From: Pontibacter arcticus
GTDB lineage: Bacteria; Bacteroidota; Bacteroidia; Cytophagales; Hymenobacteraceae
Direction of reading: 5' to 3'
Length of the DNA: 64,000 bases
Assembly (NCBI RefSeq): GCF_003284895.1
Contig: NZ_QMDV01000004.1
Location: 374,501-438,500, forward strand
Shown piece after piece: positions 18,636-26,834 of the stretch. Within the stretch, counting starts at the first letter, position 1. The number at the start of each line of letters is the position of its first letter. The position numbers and the translations under genes were made by a program. The notes beneath the pieces were generated by a model. The model made no database searches, was not told where the DNA came from, and saw only the letters and a program-made list of their open reading frames with translations.

Positions 18636-19067
18636 GCGCTTGTATTCAAGCTCAAAAGTTGAGGTATATCCCTGATTGGAGAATTCCTGCGTCATAATAA
18701 GTTGTTTAGCAGAAAGTGCTTTAATTCTGAAGCTACTTTCATCCGCTGTACCTTTATCATGGATGATATACTGCTCATCTTTTGAAAATTCCCATTTACC
18801 TGAGATGGTTGAGCGTTCGTATGAATCGGTATATGTCCCTGCTTTTTCAAACTTCAGGATATTTTTTGACATGTCGTAGTTTTGCTCAGTTTTATAAAGC
18901 TGTGTTACATCCTTGCCAGACATATAAATTTTAGCACCAGTCCACTCACCCGAAGTCAGTAAGTCTTGTTTTGTAGGCTCTGTATCTTTAGCATCATCTT
19001 TACAACTTACCAGTGTAAGCAGGAAAAGTGATGAGAACAGAAAAGCGATGAGTCTTAATTTTTTCAT
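18633..19067 (-). CDS. Lipocalin-like lipoprotein, 144 aa
   Basis: MKKLRLIAFLFSSLFLLTLVSC is a lipoprotein signal with the lipobox Cys at 22. The mature part has SGEWTGAKIYMSG, FEKAGTYTDSY and GKWEFSKDEQYI, a small beta-barrel pattern typical of the lipocalin-like lipoproteins abundant in Bacteroidota. The next gene upstream (19215) has the same plan and is a probable paralogue. Function unknown; probable periplasmic or outer-membrane location. Confidence 0.8.
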   Translation of the reverse strand: MKKLRLIAFLFSSLFLLTLVSCKDDAKDTEPTKQDLLTSGEWTGAKIYMSGKDVTQLYKTEQNYDMSKNILKFEKAGTYTDSYERSTISGKWEFSKDEQYIIHDKGTADESSFRIKALSAKQLIMTQEFSNQGYTSTFELEYKR

Positions 19068-19154
19068 TTAAAGGAGTATATTTTTCATAAATATAAATAT
19101 ATAATTAATAATATGTTTCAAATGAACTTATACTTTTAAAAGGAAGCCTTCCCT

Positions 19155-19198
19155 AAAACAAGACAAGCCCCTGATTTCAGGAGCTTGTCTTGTTTTAA
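19155..19198 (-). terminator. Intrinsic terminator of the 19215 lipoprotein gene
   Basis: Long stem AAAACAAGACAAGC/GCTTGTCTTGTTTT around CCCTGATTTCAGGA, just downstream of the minus-strand stop at 19215. Confidence 0.8.
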
Positions 19199-19214
19199 AT
19201 AGTTTTTAAAATGG

Positions 19215-19670
19215 TTACCGCACTAACCGTACTTCAGCTTTTACCGGTATCGGAATATTGGGAGCCGTTATCATGGTACTCAGGTGAAGCTGTGTTGCCG
19301 ATAACTCATCAATATCTGCCTCAGAAGAAGGGAAATTGAAAAAGTTGCCAGATAATTTTCTCTCGTTATCTGTAAATTCCCAGTCGCCGGTAGTTTTAGT
19401 AGATTGGCCGTTTAAAGTATACTGGGCTTCGTAGGTGCCGTTCCTATCAAATTTAATGGTCATGGTCTTTGGGTCCGGCAGCCTGTCTTTATACGATATA
19501 TTGAGAGCATCAAGTGCCGGAACACGAATTTCGTCGCCTTTCCAGGTCTCGGCTGTGATCAGGTCTGTATTAGTTAAGGTTGTATCCTCGTCGTCATCAG
19601 AATCGCAGGCAGTAAAAACGGTGAGCGATAACAGCATTAAAAGCAGGGTGCGGAAAGTATGTTTTGTCAT
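19215..19670 (-). CDS. Lipocalin-like lipoprotein, 151 aa
   Basis: I start at Met 19670 (MTKHTFRTLLLMLLSL), which gives a lipoprotein signal ending in TACDSD; the longer frame from 19715 would bury the signal. The mature part carries AETWKGDEIRVP, FDRNGTYEAQYTL and GDWEFTDNERKL, matching the plan of the neighbour at 18633 (ITAEXW, F..GTY, G.WEF). Probably a diverged tandem copy. Function unknown. Confidence 0.78.
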   Translation of the reverse strand: MTKHTFRTLLLMLLSLTVFTACDSDDDEDTTLTNTDLITAETWKGDEIRVPALDALNISYKDRLPDPKTMTIKFDRNGTYEAQYTLNGQSTKTTGDWEFTDNERKLSGNFFNFPSSEADIDELSATQLHLSTMITAPNIPIPVKAEVRLVR

Positions 19671-19759
19671 GGTCGATATTTTAAATAACCCTAGTATACC
19701 GTTACAACTATACATAAGGTTGACCTGAAAGAGGTATATTTTCCGCTGGCAGCCGAATA

Positions 19760-20776
19760 TTAGATAATGTTTACTTCAGGGCGCAGCGTTATGCCAAATT
19801 TCTGCTCTACAGAAGCGATGATATCATAAGCAAGTTGCTGAATTTTACCTCCCGAAGCACCGCCATAGTTAACCAGCACCAGTGCCTGGTTTTTATGTAC
19901 ACCGTAATTTTCGATCACTTTTCCTTTCCAGCCGCATTGTTCTATCAGCCAGCCGGCCGGTACTTTTACAGCTGTTTCCGATACCGGGTAAGCCGGCATC
20001 TCCGGAAAGTTAACTTTCAGGGTTTCGTAAAGGGCCAGCGGTATTTCAGGATTTTTAAAGAAGCTGCCTGCGTTTCCGATCTGGGCAGGGTCAGGAAGTT
20101 TGCTCTGGCGGATATGGCAAACGGCCGCACTTACATCCTGTATGGTGGGTTGTATTACTTTCAGCTCGTCCAGCGTGGTTTTGATAGCTCCATAAGACGT
20201 GTTTAAGGTATGGTTTTTCTGGAGTTTGAAGGTGACAGCTGTTACAAGGTAGCGGCCTTTCAGCTCGTTTTTAAAAGCGCTTTCGCGGTAGCCAAACCTG
20301 CAGGCTTCTTTGTCAAATGTATGAATATCGCCGGTTGCCAGTTCAACTGCTTCCAGTTCTTCGAACACATCCTTCAGTTCCACGCCGTAGGCCCCGATGT
20401 TCTGTAAAGGCGAAGCGCCCACCGTACCCGGAATCAGCGAAAGGTTCTCGACGCCGCCCAGGTTTTGATCTAACGTATACAGAACAAAGCGATGCCATAC
20501 TTCGCCGCCACCTGCTTTTACAAAAGTATGCGTGTCATTTTCAGCAATTATCTCAATGCCTTTGATGCCATTCTGTAAGACTACACCGTCGAAATCTTTC
20601 GTAAAAAGCAGGTTGCTGCCGCCACCCAGTATAAGCTTTTCTTCGTTTTCAAGTTCAGGCATCCGGAGCAGCTCCTGTAATTCCTGCACCGTTTCGAAGC
20701 GGGCAAAAAGTTTTGCTTTTACATCGATTCCGAAGGTATTATAAGGTTTCAGCGAAAAATCTGCCTGTAGTTTCAT
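19760..20776 (-). CDS. murB: UDP-N-acetylenolpyruvoylglucosamine reductase
   Basis: FAD enzyme of peptidoglycan synthesis that reduces the MurA product to UDP-MurNAc in the cytosol. The FAD-binding region includes LGGGSNLLF; VENLSLIPGTVGASPLQNIGAYG is the family signature; GNAGSFFKNP contains the catalytic serine. The length of 338 and the FGYRESAFK segment fit the longer E. coli-type MurB. The start codon lies 28 bases from a five-unit TTACGAA array. The companion murA is 5 kb away on the same strand. Confidence 0.97.
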   Translation of the reverse strand: MKLQADFSLKPYNTFGIDVKAKLFARFETVQELQELLRMPELENEEKLILGGGSNLLFTKDFDGVVLQNGIKGIEIIAENDTHTFVKAGGGEVWHRFVLYTLDQNLGGVENLSLIPGTVGASPLQNIGAYGVELKDVFEELEAVELATGDIHTFDKEACRFGYRESAFKNELKGRYLVTAVTFKLQKNHTLNTSYGAIKTTLDELKVIQPTIQDVSAAVCHIRQSKLPDPAQIGNAGSFFKNPEIPLALYETLKVNFPEMPAYPVSETAVKVPAGWLIEQCGWKGKVIENYGVHKNQALVLVNYGGASGGKIQQLAYDIIASVEQKFGITLRPEVNII

Positions 20777-20803
20777 GGGTCGTAATTTGCTACAAAGATA
20801 GGT

Positions 20804-20935
20804 TTACGAATTACGAATTACGAATTACGAGTTACGAATTTCAACTTCAGTTTTATCAAGCCAGTTATTTAAGCTGAAAATGGAGTAACTCGTAACTTTA
20901 AACTCGAAACTCTGAACTCAGAAAGCTATCTTTGC
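20804..20935. repeat. Inverted heptad-array element upstream of murB and rlmL
   Basis: Left array at 20804-20838: five 7-nt units TTACGAA (x3), TTACGAG, TTACGAA. The right array at about 20885-20920 reads in register TAACTCG, TAACTTT, AAACTCG, AAACTCT, GAACTCA, the inverted form of the same unit. A core of about 45 bases separates them. It fills the gap between two divergent start codons. Similar elements occur at 27527-27660 and 50377-50517. Confidence 0.8.
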
Positions 20936-20954
20936 ATATTAGAAAGTATAAAAT

Positions 20955-22148
20955 ATGGCAAAGAAAAATCCGAACGGCAACTTTAATATAACGGTCACCA
21001 CGCTGGCAGGCCTGGAAGAAATTCTGGCAGAAGAACTGCGTGCGCTGGATATGGACTATATAAAAGTAGGAACACGTGCTGTAACCTGCTCTGGCAACCA
21101 ACGCCAGCTTTACGAAGCAAATGTGTGGTGCCGCACGGCCATTCGTGTTTTAAAACCTTTTGCCACCTTTAAAGCCCGCGACGAACGCAACCTGTACGAG
21201 CAGGTTCAGAAAATTAACTGGTCTGATTACCTGACTTTGGACCAGACCTTTGCCATTGATGCAGCTGTGAGTCATTCCACATTTGAGCACTCGCTGTTCT
21301 TGGCCCAGCTTACCAAAGATGCCATTGTAGACCAGTTTAGAAGTAAAACCGGCGAACGGCCTTCCGTAGACCGTGTGCGGCCCGACCTGCGCCTGAATTT
21401 ACACATGCACGAAAACATGGTCACGCTTTCCCTGGATTCATCCGGTGACTCGCTGCACCGCCGCGGTTATCGTTTGCAAACCAACGTAGCGCCGCTGAAC
21501 GAAGTACTGGCTGCGGGTATCATCATGCTTTCGGGTTGGGATAAAAAATCTACTTTTATCGATCCGATGTGCGGTTCTGGTACTTTGCTGATCGAAGCGG
21601 CTATGATGGCGCAGAATATTGCCCCAGCTTTATACCGCCGCGATGATTTCGGGTTTGAGAAGTGGAAAGATTTCGATAAAAAGACTTTTGAAATGGTGTG
21701 GCGCACCGCCGAAGCCAAAGCAAAAGAGCAACCGCAGGCAGAGATTATTGGCTACGATATTGATGCCGATTACATTGAAGCTGCACAAAATAACATCGAT
21801 AACGCCAGCCTTGAGAAAGTGATTAAGCTGCAACAGGCCAACTTTTTCGAAACCGTTGCCCCAACATCAGAAGGCGTTGTAGTGATGAACCCGCCATACA
21901 ACGAGCGTATCTTATCCGATGATATCAACCAGCTTTATAAAAGTATAGGCGATACCCTGAAAACAAATTACCAGGGTTTTGATGCGTTTATACTGACCGG
22001 TAACCTGGAAGCAGCTAAAAATATTGGCCTGCGTGCCTCGCGCCGCACACCGCTTTACAACGGCCCCATCGATTGCCGCCTGCTGAAGTATGAATTGTAC
22101 CGTGGCAGCAAAAGGGGAGAGGAGAAGAACAAAGAAAGTATAGAATAG
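20955..22148 (+). CDS. rlmL: THUMP-domain 23S rRNA guanine-N2 methyltransferase (RlmL/YpsC-like)
   Basis: SAM-dependent methyltransferase that modifies a guanine of 23S rRNA. The N-terminal THUMP region is at about 10-160 (NITVTTLAGLEEILAEEL, then KDAIVDQFR). The Rossmann methyltransferase starts at about 185: FIDPMCGSGTLLIEAA is the SAM-binding motif and VVVMNPPYNERI the catalytic NPPY motif. At 397 residues it corresponds to the N-terminal half of E. coli RlmKL, without the RlmK half, as in Bacillus YpsC. Assignment to G2445 is by family, not proof. Confidence 0.92.
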   Translation: MAKKNPNGNFNITVTTLAGLEEILAEELRALDMDYIKVGTRAVTCSGNQRQLYEANVWCRTAIRVLKPFATFKARDERNLYEQVQKINWSDYLTLDQTFAIDAAVSHSTFEHSLFLAQLTKDAIVDQFRSKTGERPSVDRVRPDLRLNLHMHENMVTLSLDSSGDSLHRRGYRLQTNVAPLNEVLAAGIIMLSGWDKKSTFIDPMCGSGTLLIEAAMMAQNIAPALYRRDDFGFEKWKDFDKKTFEMVWRTAEAKAKEQPQAEIIGYDIDADYIEAAQNNIDNASLEKVIKLQQANFFETVAPTSEGVVVMNPPYNERILSDDINQLYKSIGDTLKTNYQGFDAFILTGNLEAAKNIGLRASRRTPLYNGPIDCRLLKYELYRGSKRGEEKNKESIE

Positions 22149-22168
22149 ATTTTCTGATATTAATTTTT

Positions 22169-22212
22169 CAAAACAAAGGCCTGCTACCATTAAGTAGCAG
22201 GCCTTTGTTTTA
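22169..22212. terminator. Bidirectional terminator after rlmL
   Basis: Stem AAAACAAAGGCCTGCTA/TAGCAGGCCTTTGTTTT; the T tract runs straight into a TATACTTT copy. Confidence 0.85.
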
Positions 22213-22223
22213 TACTTTACCTA

Positions 22224-22252
22224 ATTCCCCTCCTCGGAGGGGCAGGGGTGGG
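22224..22252. repeat. C/G-rich dispersed intergenic repeat at menB 3' end
   Basis: CCCCTCCTCGGAGGGG followed by CAGGGGTGGG. From memory, near-identical segments recur between genes in many Bacteroidota genomes; only one copy is in this window. It contains a short hairpin CCCCTCC/GGAGGGG. Confidence 0.45.
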
Positions 22253-23095
22253 TTACGAAATCCAGGGGATGTTTTTGAAGTTTGGCTTGCGCTTTTCCAG
22301 GAATGCATTTCGGCCTTCTTTGGCTTCTTCGGTCATGTAAGCTAAACGGGTTGCTTCGCCTGCAAAAACCTGCTGGCCTACCATGCCATCATCCGTGGCG
22401 TTAAAGGCAAACTTCAGCATTTTAATAGAGGTTGGTGATTTAGCCAGTATTTCCTGAGCCCAATCGTAAGCGGTATCTTCCAGTTCGTCGTGCGGGATAA
22501 CGGCATTTACCATACCCATGTCATAGGCTTCCTGTGCGGAGTAATTTCTGCCTAAAAAGAAAATCTCACGGGCGCGCTTCTGGCCTACCATCTTCGCTAA
22601 ATAAGCAGAACCATAGCCGCCATCAAAGCTGGTAACATCGGCATCAGTCTGTTTAAATATTGCGTGCTCTTTGCTGGCAATAGTCAGGTCGCAGACAACG
22701 TGCAAACTATGGCCGCCGCCCACTGCCCAGCCCGGAACCACGGCAATTACCACTTTCGGCATAAAACGGATCAGGCGCTGCACTTCCAGTATGTTTAATC
22801 GTGGCGTACCACTTTCATCTACATACCCCTGGAAACCACGCGCATTCTGGTCGCCGCCGCTGCAAAACGAATAAACGCCATCTTTAGTAGACGGGCCTTC
22901 CGCAGAAAGCAAAACCACACCTATACTTGTATCTTCGCGTGCATCCAGAAACGCATCGAATAATTCGAACACAGTTTTCGGCCGGAATGCATTGCGCACA
23001 TTTGGTCTGTTGAAAGCGATACGGGCCACGCCGTCTGCTTTTTTGTAAGTTATATCTTCGTATTCCTTAACGGTTGTCCAGTTTGCTTTGCTCAT
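22253..23095 (-). CDS. menB: 1,4-dihydroxy-2-naphthoyl-CoA synthase
   Basis: Crotonase-fold enzyme of menaquinone biosynthesis that cyclises o-succinylbenzoyl-CoA. Signatures seen: YKKADGVARIAFNRP, FCSGGDQNARG (oxyanion hole), WAVGGGHSLHVVCDLTIA and SFDGGYGSAYLA. The C-terminal KRKPNFKNIPW is typical of MenB and separates it from ordinary enoyl-CoA hydratases. 280 residues, normal. It is alone here, with no other men genes in the window. It implies menaquinone-based respiration. Confidence 0.97.
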   Translation of the reverse strand: MSKANWTTVKEYEDITYKKADGVARIAFNRPNVRNAFRPKTVFELFDAFLDAREDTSIGVVLLSAEGPSTKDGVYSFCSGGDQNARGFQGYVDESGTPRLNILEVQRLIRFMPKVVIAVVPGWAVGGGHSLHVVCDLTIASKEHAIFKQTDADVTSFDGGYGSAYLAKMVGQKRAREIFFLGRNYSAQEAYDMGMVNAVIPHDELEDTAYDWAQEILAKSPTSIKMLKFAFNATDDGMVGQQVFAGEATRLAYMTEEAKEGRNAFLEKRKPNFKNIPWIS

Positions 23096-23314
23096 ATTTA
23101 GAATTTTGCTGCAATTTAGCTTATTCTATACGTTGGCTCAAAAGGTTTTTGAGTGGATATGTATTAAACTGAGAAAATGCTCGTTCAAAAGCCAATGTGG
23201 GACTATACAATACATCCTGATTGCTATGACCAAGAAATTGTTTAGCGATTTAAAATTAATCAGAGCTGCCCTTCCTGCATGTTTTCACCAGCAAGCGTAA
23301 AAGTATAGAAAGGC

Positions 23315-23749
23315 TTACGGCTTGGTTATTTTCAGTAGCTGTAACGTTTTTGTATCTTTTTGGCCGGCAAAATAGTTGGCCAGCACTTTCTCAAAAACTG
23401 TATCTCCGGGGCTAACTGCTGCAAACAACGTCATACTTGATTTCAGCTTCATGTCGTCGGGGCTGCCAAAAATCTGGTTAGCGGATTTGCCTTCGTGTTT
23501 GAGTAAAGCTTCAGTTATTTCATATAAGCGTTTGCCCAGCACCGGATGGTTCAGGTATGCGGTTGCTTCGTTTATACTTTTGATTCCGTAGAATTTTGAT
23601 GTTTCACTGAAGCCCAGCCCGGCTACCTGCGGAAAAATATACCACATCCAATGGCTGGTTTTTCGTCCGTTTTTTATTTCAGTAAGTGCGTTTTGGTAGG
23701 AGCTTTCCTGCGCTTCGATGAATCGGTTAAGGTTGTGGGTGTCGGGCAT
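23315..23749 (-). CDS. DUF1810 family protein, 144 aa
   Basis: Small soluble protein with DUF1810 family text: LNRFIEAQESSYQNALTEI near the start, WMWYIFPQVAGLG, and HPVLGKRLYEI, then DDMKLKSSMTLFA. The family is widespread and uncharacterised. Single gene, no clear operon partner. Length 144 is normal for the family. Confidence 0.9.
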   Translation of the reverse strand: MPDTHNLNRFIEAQESSYQNALTEIKNGRKTSHWMWYIFPQVAGLGFSETSKFYGIKSINEATAYLNHPVLGKRLYEITEALLKHEGKSANQIFGSPDDMKLKSSMTLFAAVSPGDTVFEKVLANYFAGQKDTKTLQLLKITKP

Positions 23750-23830
23750 GGTGGTTATTTTGATTTTATAACGGTCTTGGACATAAGGCGGCGTAGCTGG
23801 CTTATGGGTGTGGTTCCCTTATAGTGCTTT

Positions 23831-24637
23831 TTACTTTTGAGTGAACTTAATGAGTTCTTTTATATACATATCACCGAAGCTTTCTTTGGTCATTGTAATA
23901 AATCCTTCTGTGTGTTTACCGCTGTGCCTTAAGATTTCTCTGTTTTTCCTTAACTGGGCAATCTTCTCACTCTCTTCCACTGTCGTGAATTCGTCTTTCT
24001 CACCTGCCACGAGGAGCATGCTGCACTTTATTCTTTTCAGCTGTGAGGTATACTTGTCGACACCCTTTGGCAAGACGATATCCCTGCCCTTCAGTGCCTT
24101 TATTTTTGCCACGTAGGCAGACGGGTCATATACATATCCTTCCCCTATCAGAAAGTCCGCTTTCTCCTGCTGCAGGGCAAAAGTTGCGACGATGGTGCCC
24201 ATAGAGTAGGCCAGCACACCAGTATTGTGTCCCTTGATGTTTTTTTTCGTCCATCCCAACACGGATTGAAGGTCAGTGGCAAACTCGTTGTAATAGAGGT
24301 TCAGCGGGTTTATCTCAAAGTCTGAGCTTTGTCCAAAGCCCCTGTAATCAAAGGCAACCACCGTGTAGCCGCTTTCTGTCAGCGCCTTAATGTGGTAAAG
24401 CCAATAGGACATGTTACCCCCGTCGGCATAAGCCAGCACTAAGGTGGTCTTGTTGTCTTTAGATGGTTCTGGCTTAATATGCCACGTGTTCAGGTCATAC
24501 CCATCAGGAGTTTTTACTACCTGCTGCTTATAGCTCATCTTTAAGCTATCTGGTGTGGTTACGTACTCTCTTACTGGCTTGATGGCATAACAGTCGAGAG
24601 AAAACAGTAAAACAAATGTTAAGAGTATGTTTTTCAT
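23831..24637 (-). CDS. Secreted alpha/beta hydrolase, 268 aa
   Basis: Exported serine hydrolase of unknown substrate. Start at Met 24637 (MKNILLTFVLLFSLDCYA), which gives a clean signal peptide; the frame extends upstream to 24685 but that part reads badly. The fold shows FDYRGFGQSS (strand 4 loop), the nucleophile elbow AYSMG, and a late acid and histidine (AGEKDEFTT, SGKHTEGF). The DNA is AT-richer and carries only one TATACTT copy, so with the next gene it may be a more recent arrival. Confidence 0.85.
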   Translation of the reverse strand: MKNILLTFVLLFSLDCYAIKPVREYVTTPDSLKMSYKQQVVKTPDGYDLNTWHIKPEPSKDNKTTLVLAYADGGNMSYWLYHIKALTESGYTVVAFDYRGFGQSSDFEINPLNLYYNEFATDLQSVLGWTKKNIKGHNTGVLAYSMGTIVATFALQQEKADFLIGEGYVYDPSAYVAKIKALKGRDIVLPKGVDKYTSQLKRIKCSMLLVAGEKDEFTTVEESEKIAQLRKNREILRHSGKHTEGFITMTKESFGDMYIKELIKFTQK

Positions 24638-24724
24638 TTTATAGTTGGGGATTAAAGGTAACGTGTTCGTGCAGCCAAAGCCCATAGCGTAGCAAGGGTT
24701 AGGGTTGCACCTTGTTACATGCTT

Positions 24725-25285
24725 TTATTTTTCCTTTATTTTGATAGTCATGATTGATTTGAGAAATAACCTATTGCTTTCAGGTGTAAGGTCAAAACCA
24801 GAAATCTGTAACTTTAGCTTACCCATGGGCCCAACGCCTAAGCTATCAAAGTAAACTCCTGTTAGTCCGTCTCCAACTACTTTAGGTTCTACTATCTTAG
24901 CTTGATAGCCATCAATCCTCTCAAAGGAGTTCTTCCATTTTCTGTACTTCTCCCTATCCGCCTCTTCTATTTTCTCTTTGTTTAGGAACACCATTCCCGT
25001 GGTATCTGTTTCTCTTTCCAGAAAGAAAGGAATCATGCTGCTTGGGTACATCCATACACTTTCTTCTTCTAAAGAGTTTGAATATACTCCAGAATCGATG
25101 TGGATGGTATCTCCGTCACCTGTGACTATTTCACTGACATAGGAGTCAATCCCTTGTACTTCATTCACTTTCCAATCTGCTGGCAGGTCAATGGAGAAAG
25201 CGCCAAATTCCTGTTTCTCCATTCTAACGTTCTCTTTGGCTACGCATGAGCTTAATATTACAAGTAGAATAGAGAGTTTTTTCAT
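24725..25285 (-). CDS. Hypothetical lipoprotein, 186 aa
   Basis: MKKLSILLVILSSC is a short lipoprotein signal with the lipobox Cys at 14. The mature part starts KENVRMEKQEFGAFSIDLPADWKV, a pattern seen in periplasmic proteins of the PsbP/LpqN-like shape, but I cannot assign a family. Ends basic (IKIKEK). It lies 90 bases upstream of the hydrolase gene on the same strand and shares its AT-rich composition and scarcity of the AAGTATA motif. Function unknown. Confidence 0.7.
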   Translation of the reverse strand: MKKLSILLVILSSCVAKENVRMEKQEFGAFSIDLPADWKVNEVQGIDSYVSEIVTGDGDTIHIDSGVYSNSLEEESVWMYPSSMIPFFLERETDTTGMVFLNKEKIEEADREKYRKWKNSFERIDGYQAKIVEPKVVGDGLTGVYFDSLGVGPMGKLKLQISGFDLTPESNRLFLKSIMTIKIKEK

Positions 25286-25465
25286 AATTATAATTGCATG
25301 TAACTACTGGATAAAGTACAACATACGCTTATCTGCACTATGTATGTAACTCCTTAAGTCTACCACTGGGAATTTATGTGCCAAATTTTGTAAAGTGATT
25401 GAGCGAGGTAGACAAGGGGATAAGTTTTAGCTAATATAGAAACTTTCATTTATAATTCTTGTGCA

Positions 25466-25503
25466 CAAAAAAGGAGCACCCATTTCTGAGTGCTCCTTTT
25501 TAT
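25466..25503 (-). terminator. Intrinsic terminator of the DUF4290-murA operon
   Basis: Stem AAAAAGGAGCAC/GTGCTCCTTTTT with loop CCATTTCTGA. Three TATACTT copies follow it in the 25 bases before the murA stop. Confidence 0.8.
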
Positions 25504-25526
25504 ACTTTATACTTAAGATTTATACT

Positions 25527-26831
25527 TTAAATTCTTCTGATATCAGCGCCAAGAGCATTTAAGCGGCCATCAATGTTCTGGTAACCACGGTCGATCTGCT
25601 CTACGTTATCGATGATGCTGGTACCTTCGGCGGAGAGAGCTGCAATAAGCAAGGCTACTCCTGCACGAATGTCAGGGGAGGCCATGCGGATGCCGCGTAA
25701 CGGGATGTTCTTGTTGAGGCCGATAATGGTAGCACGATGCGGATCGCAAAGTATGATCTGCGCACCCATATCGATCAGTTTATCAACAAAGAACAACCGG
25801 CTTTCGAACATCTTTTGGTGCACCAGTACCGTTCCTTTGGACTGCGTGGCAACTACCAGCGCTATACTTAAAAGGTCTGGCGTCAGGCCCGGCCAGGTAT
25901 GGTCTGATATATTCAGGATGCTACCATCAATGTAAGTATCTACTTCATACTTGTCCTGCTCCGGAATAAAAATATCATCACCCCGGAATTCCATCTTAAT
26001 ACCCAATCGCTGGAAAGTTTCAGGTATAAGACCCAGTTCTGGAATCTGGCAGTTTTTGATCGTGATCTCTGACCCCGTCATGGCAGCCAGCCCGATAAAC
26101 GAACCAATCTCGATCATATCCGGCAACATAGTATGTTCGGTGCCATGCAGTTTCTCAACGCCCTCAATCACCAACAGGTTAGAGCCGGTACCTGTAATTT
26201 TAGCGCCCATGCGTATCAGCATGCGGCAAAGTTGCTGCACGTAGGGCTCGCAGGCGGCATTGTAAATAGTGGTAGTACCTTCGGCGAGTACGGCAGCCAT
26301 CAGGATGTTGGCCGTTCCGGTTACGGAAGCCTCGTCCAGCAACATGTAAGCGCCTTTGAGTTTATCGGCTTCTACACCATAAAAGCTGTCCGGAGTATCG
26401 TAGTTAAATTTAGCGCCTAGCTTTTCCAGGCCGGTAAAGTGCGTATCCAGTCGGCGGCGACCGATTTTATCACCTCCGGGCTTTGGCATTTTGCCTTTTC
26501 CGAAACGCGCCAGCATCGGACCTACAATCATCACCGAACCTCGTATGGCACGGCCCTGCTCTACAAATTGCTCTGTTTCGAGGTAATCCAGGTCGATGTT
26601 CGCTGCCGTGAAAGTATAGGTATCCGGTGCGTTGCGCTCTACGGTTACACCCAGGTCACGGAGCAGTTCAATTAATTTATTTACATCCCGGATATCCGGA
26701 ATATTAGAGATCCGGACAGGTTCTGGTGTTAGGAGTACGGCACATAATATCTGAAGCGCTTCGTTTTTTGCGCCCTGCGGGTAAATTTCGCCTTTCAGTT
26801 TATTACCACCTTTTACTTCGAAAGAAGCCAT
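25527..26831 (-). CDS. murA: UDP-N-acetylglucosamine 1-carboxyvinyltransferase, Asp-type
   Basis: First committed enzyme of peptidoglycan synthesis; transfers enolpyruvate from PEP to UDP-GlcNAc in the cytosol. Seen: GGNKLKGEIYPQGAKNEALQIL, then the active-site loop KPGGDKIGRRRLDTH, and late RAGVALLIAALSAEG. In E. coli the loop reads PGGC with catalytic Cys115; here the residue is Asp121 (codon GAT at 26469-26471 on the minus strand). Natural Cys-to-Asp MurA enzymes stay active and resist fosfomycin. It is three bases downstream of a DUF4290 gene, so the two form an operon. Length 434 is normal. Confidence 0.97.
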   Translation of the reverse strand: MASFEVKGGNKLKGEIYPQGAKNEALQILCAVLLTPEPVRISNIPDIRDVNKLIELLRDLGVTVERNAPDTYTFTAANIDLDYLETEQFVEQGRAIRGSVMIVGPMLARFGKGKMPKPGGDKIGRRRLDTHFTGLEKLGAKFNYDTPDSFYGVEADKLKGAYMLLDEASVTGTANILMAAVLAEGTTTIYNAACEPYVQQLCRMLIRMGAKITGTGSNLLVIEGVEKLHGTEHTMLPDMIEIGSFIGLAAMTGSEITIKNCQIPELGLIPETFQRLGIKMEFRGDDIFIPEQDKYEVDTYIDGSILNISDHTWPGLTPDLLSIALVVATQSKGTVLVHQKMFESRLFFVDKLIDMGAQIILCDPHRATIIGLNKNIPLRGIRMASPDIRAGVALLIAALSAEGTSIIDNVEQIDRGYQNIDGRLNALGADIRRI

Positions 26832-26834
26832 GTA

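Noticed and set aside
20804..20935. Heptad arrays considered as a CRISPR array
   Set aside because: Units are 7 bases without spacers and occur as inverted arrays; no cas genes are present.
23088..23300. Short plus-strand frame after the menB start
   Set aside because: No motif, poor composition and no partner; likely chance.
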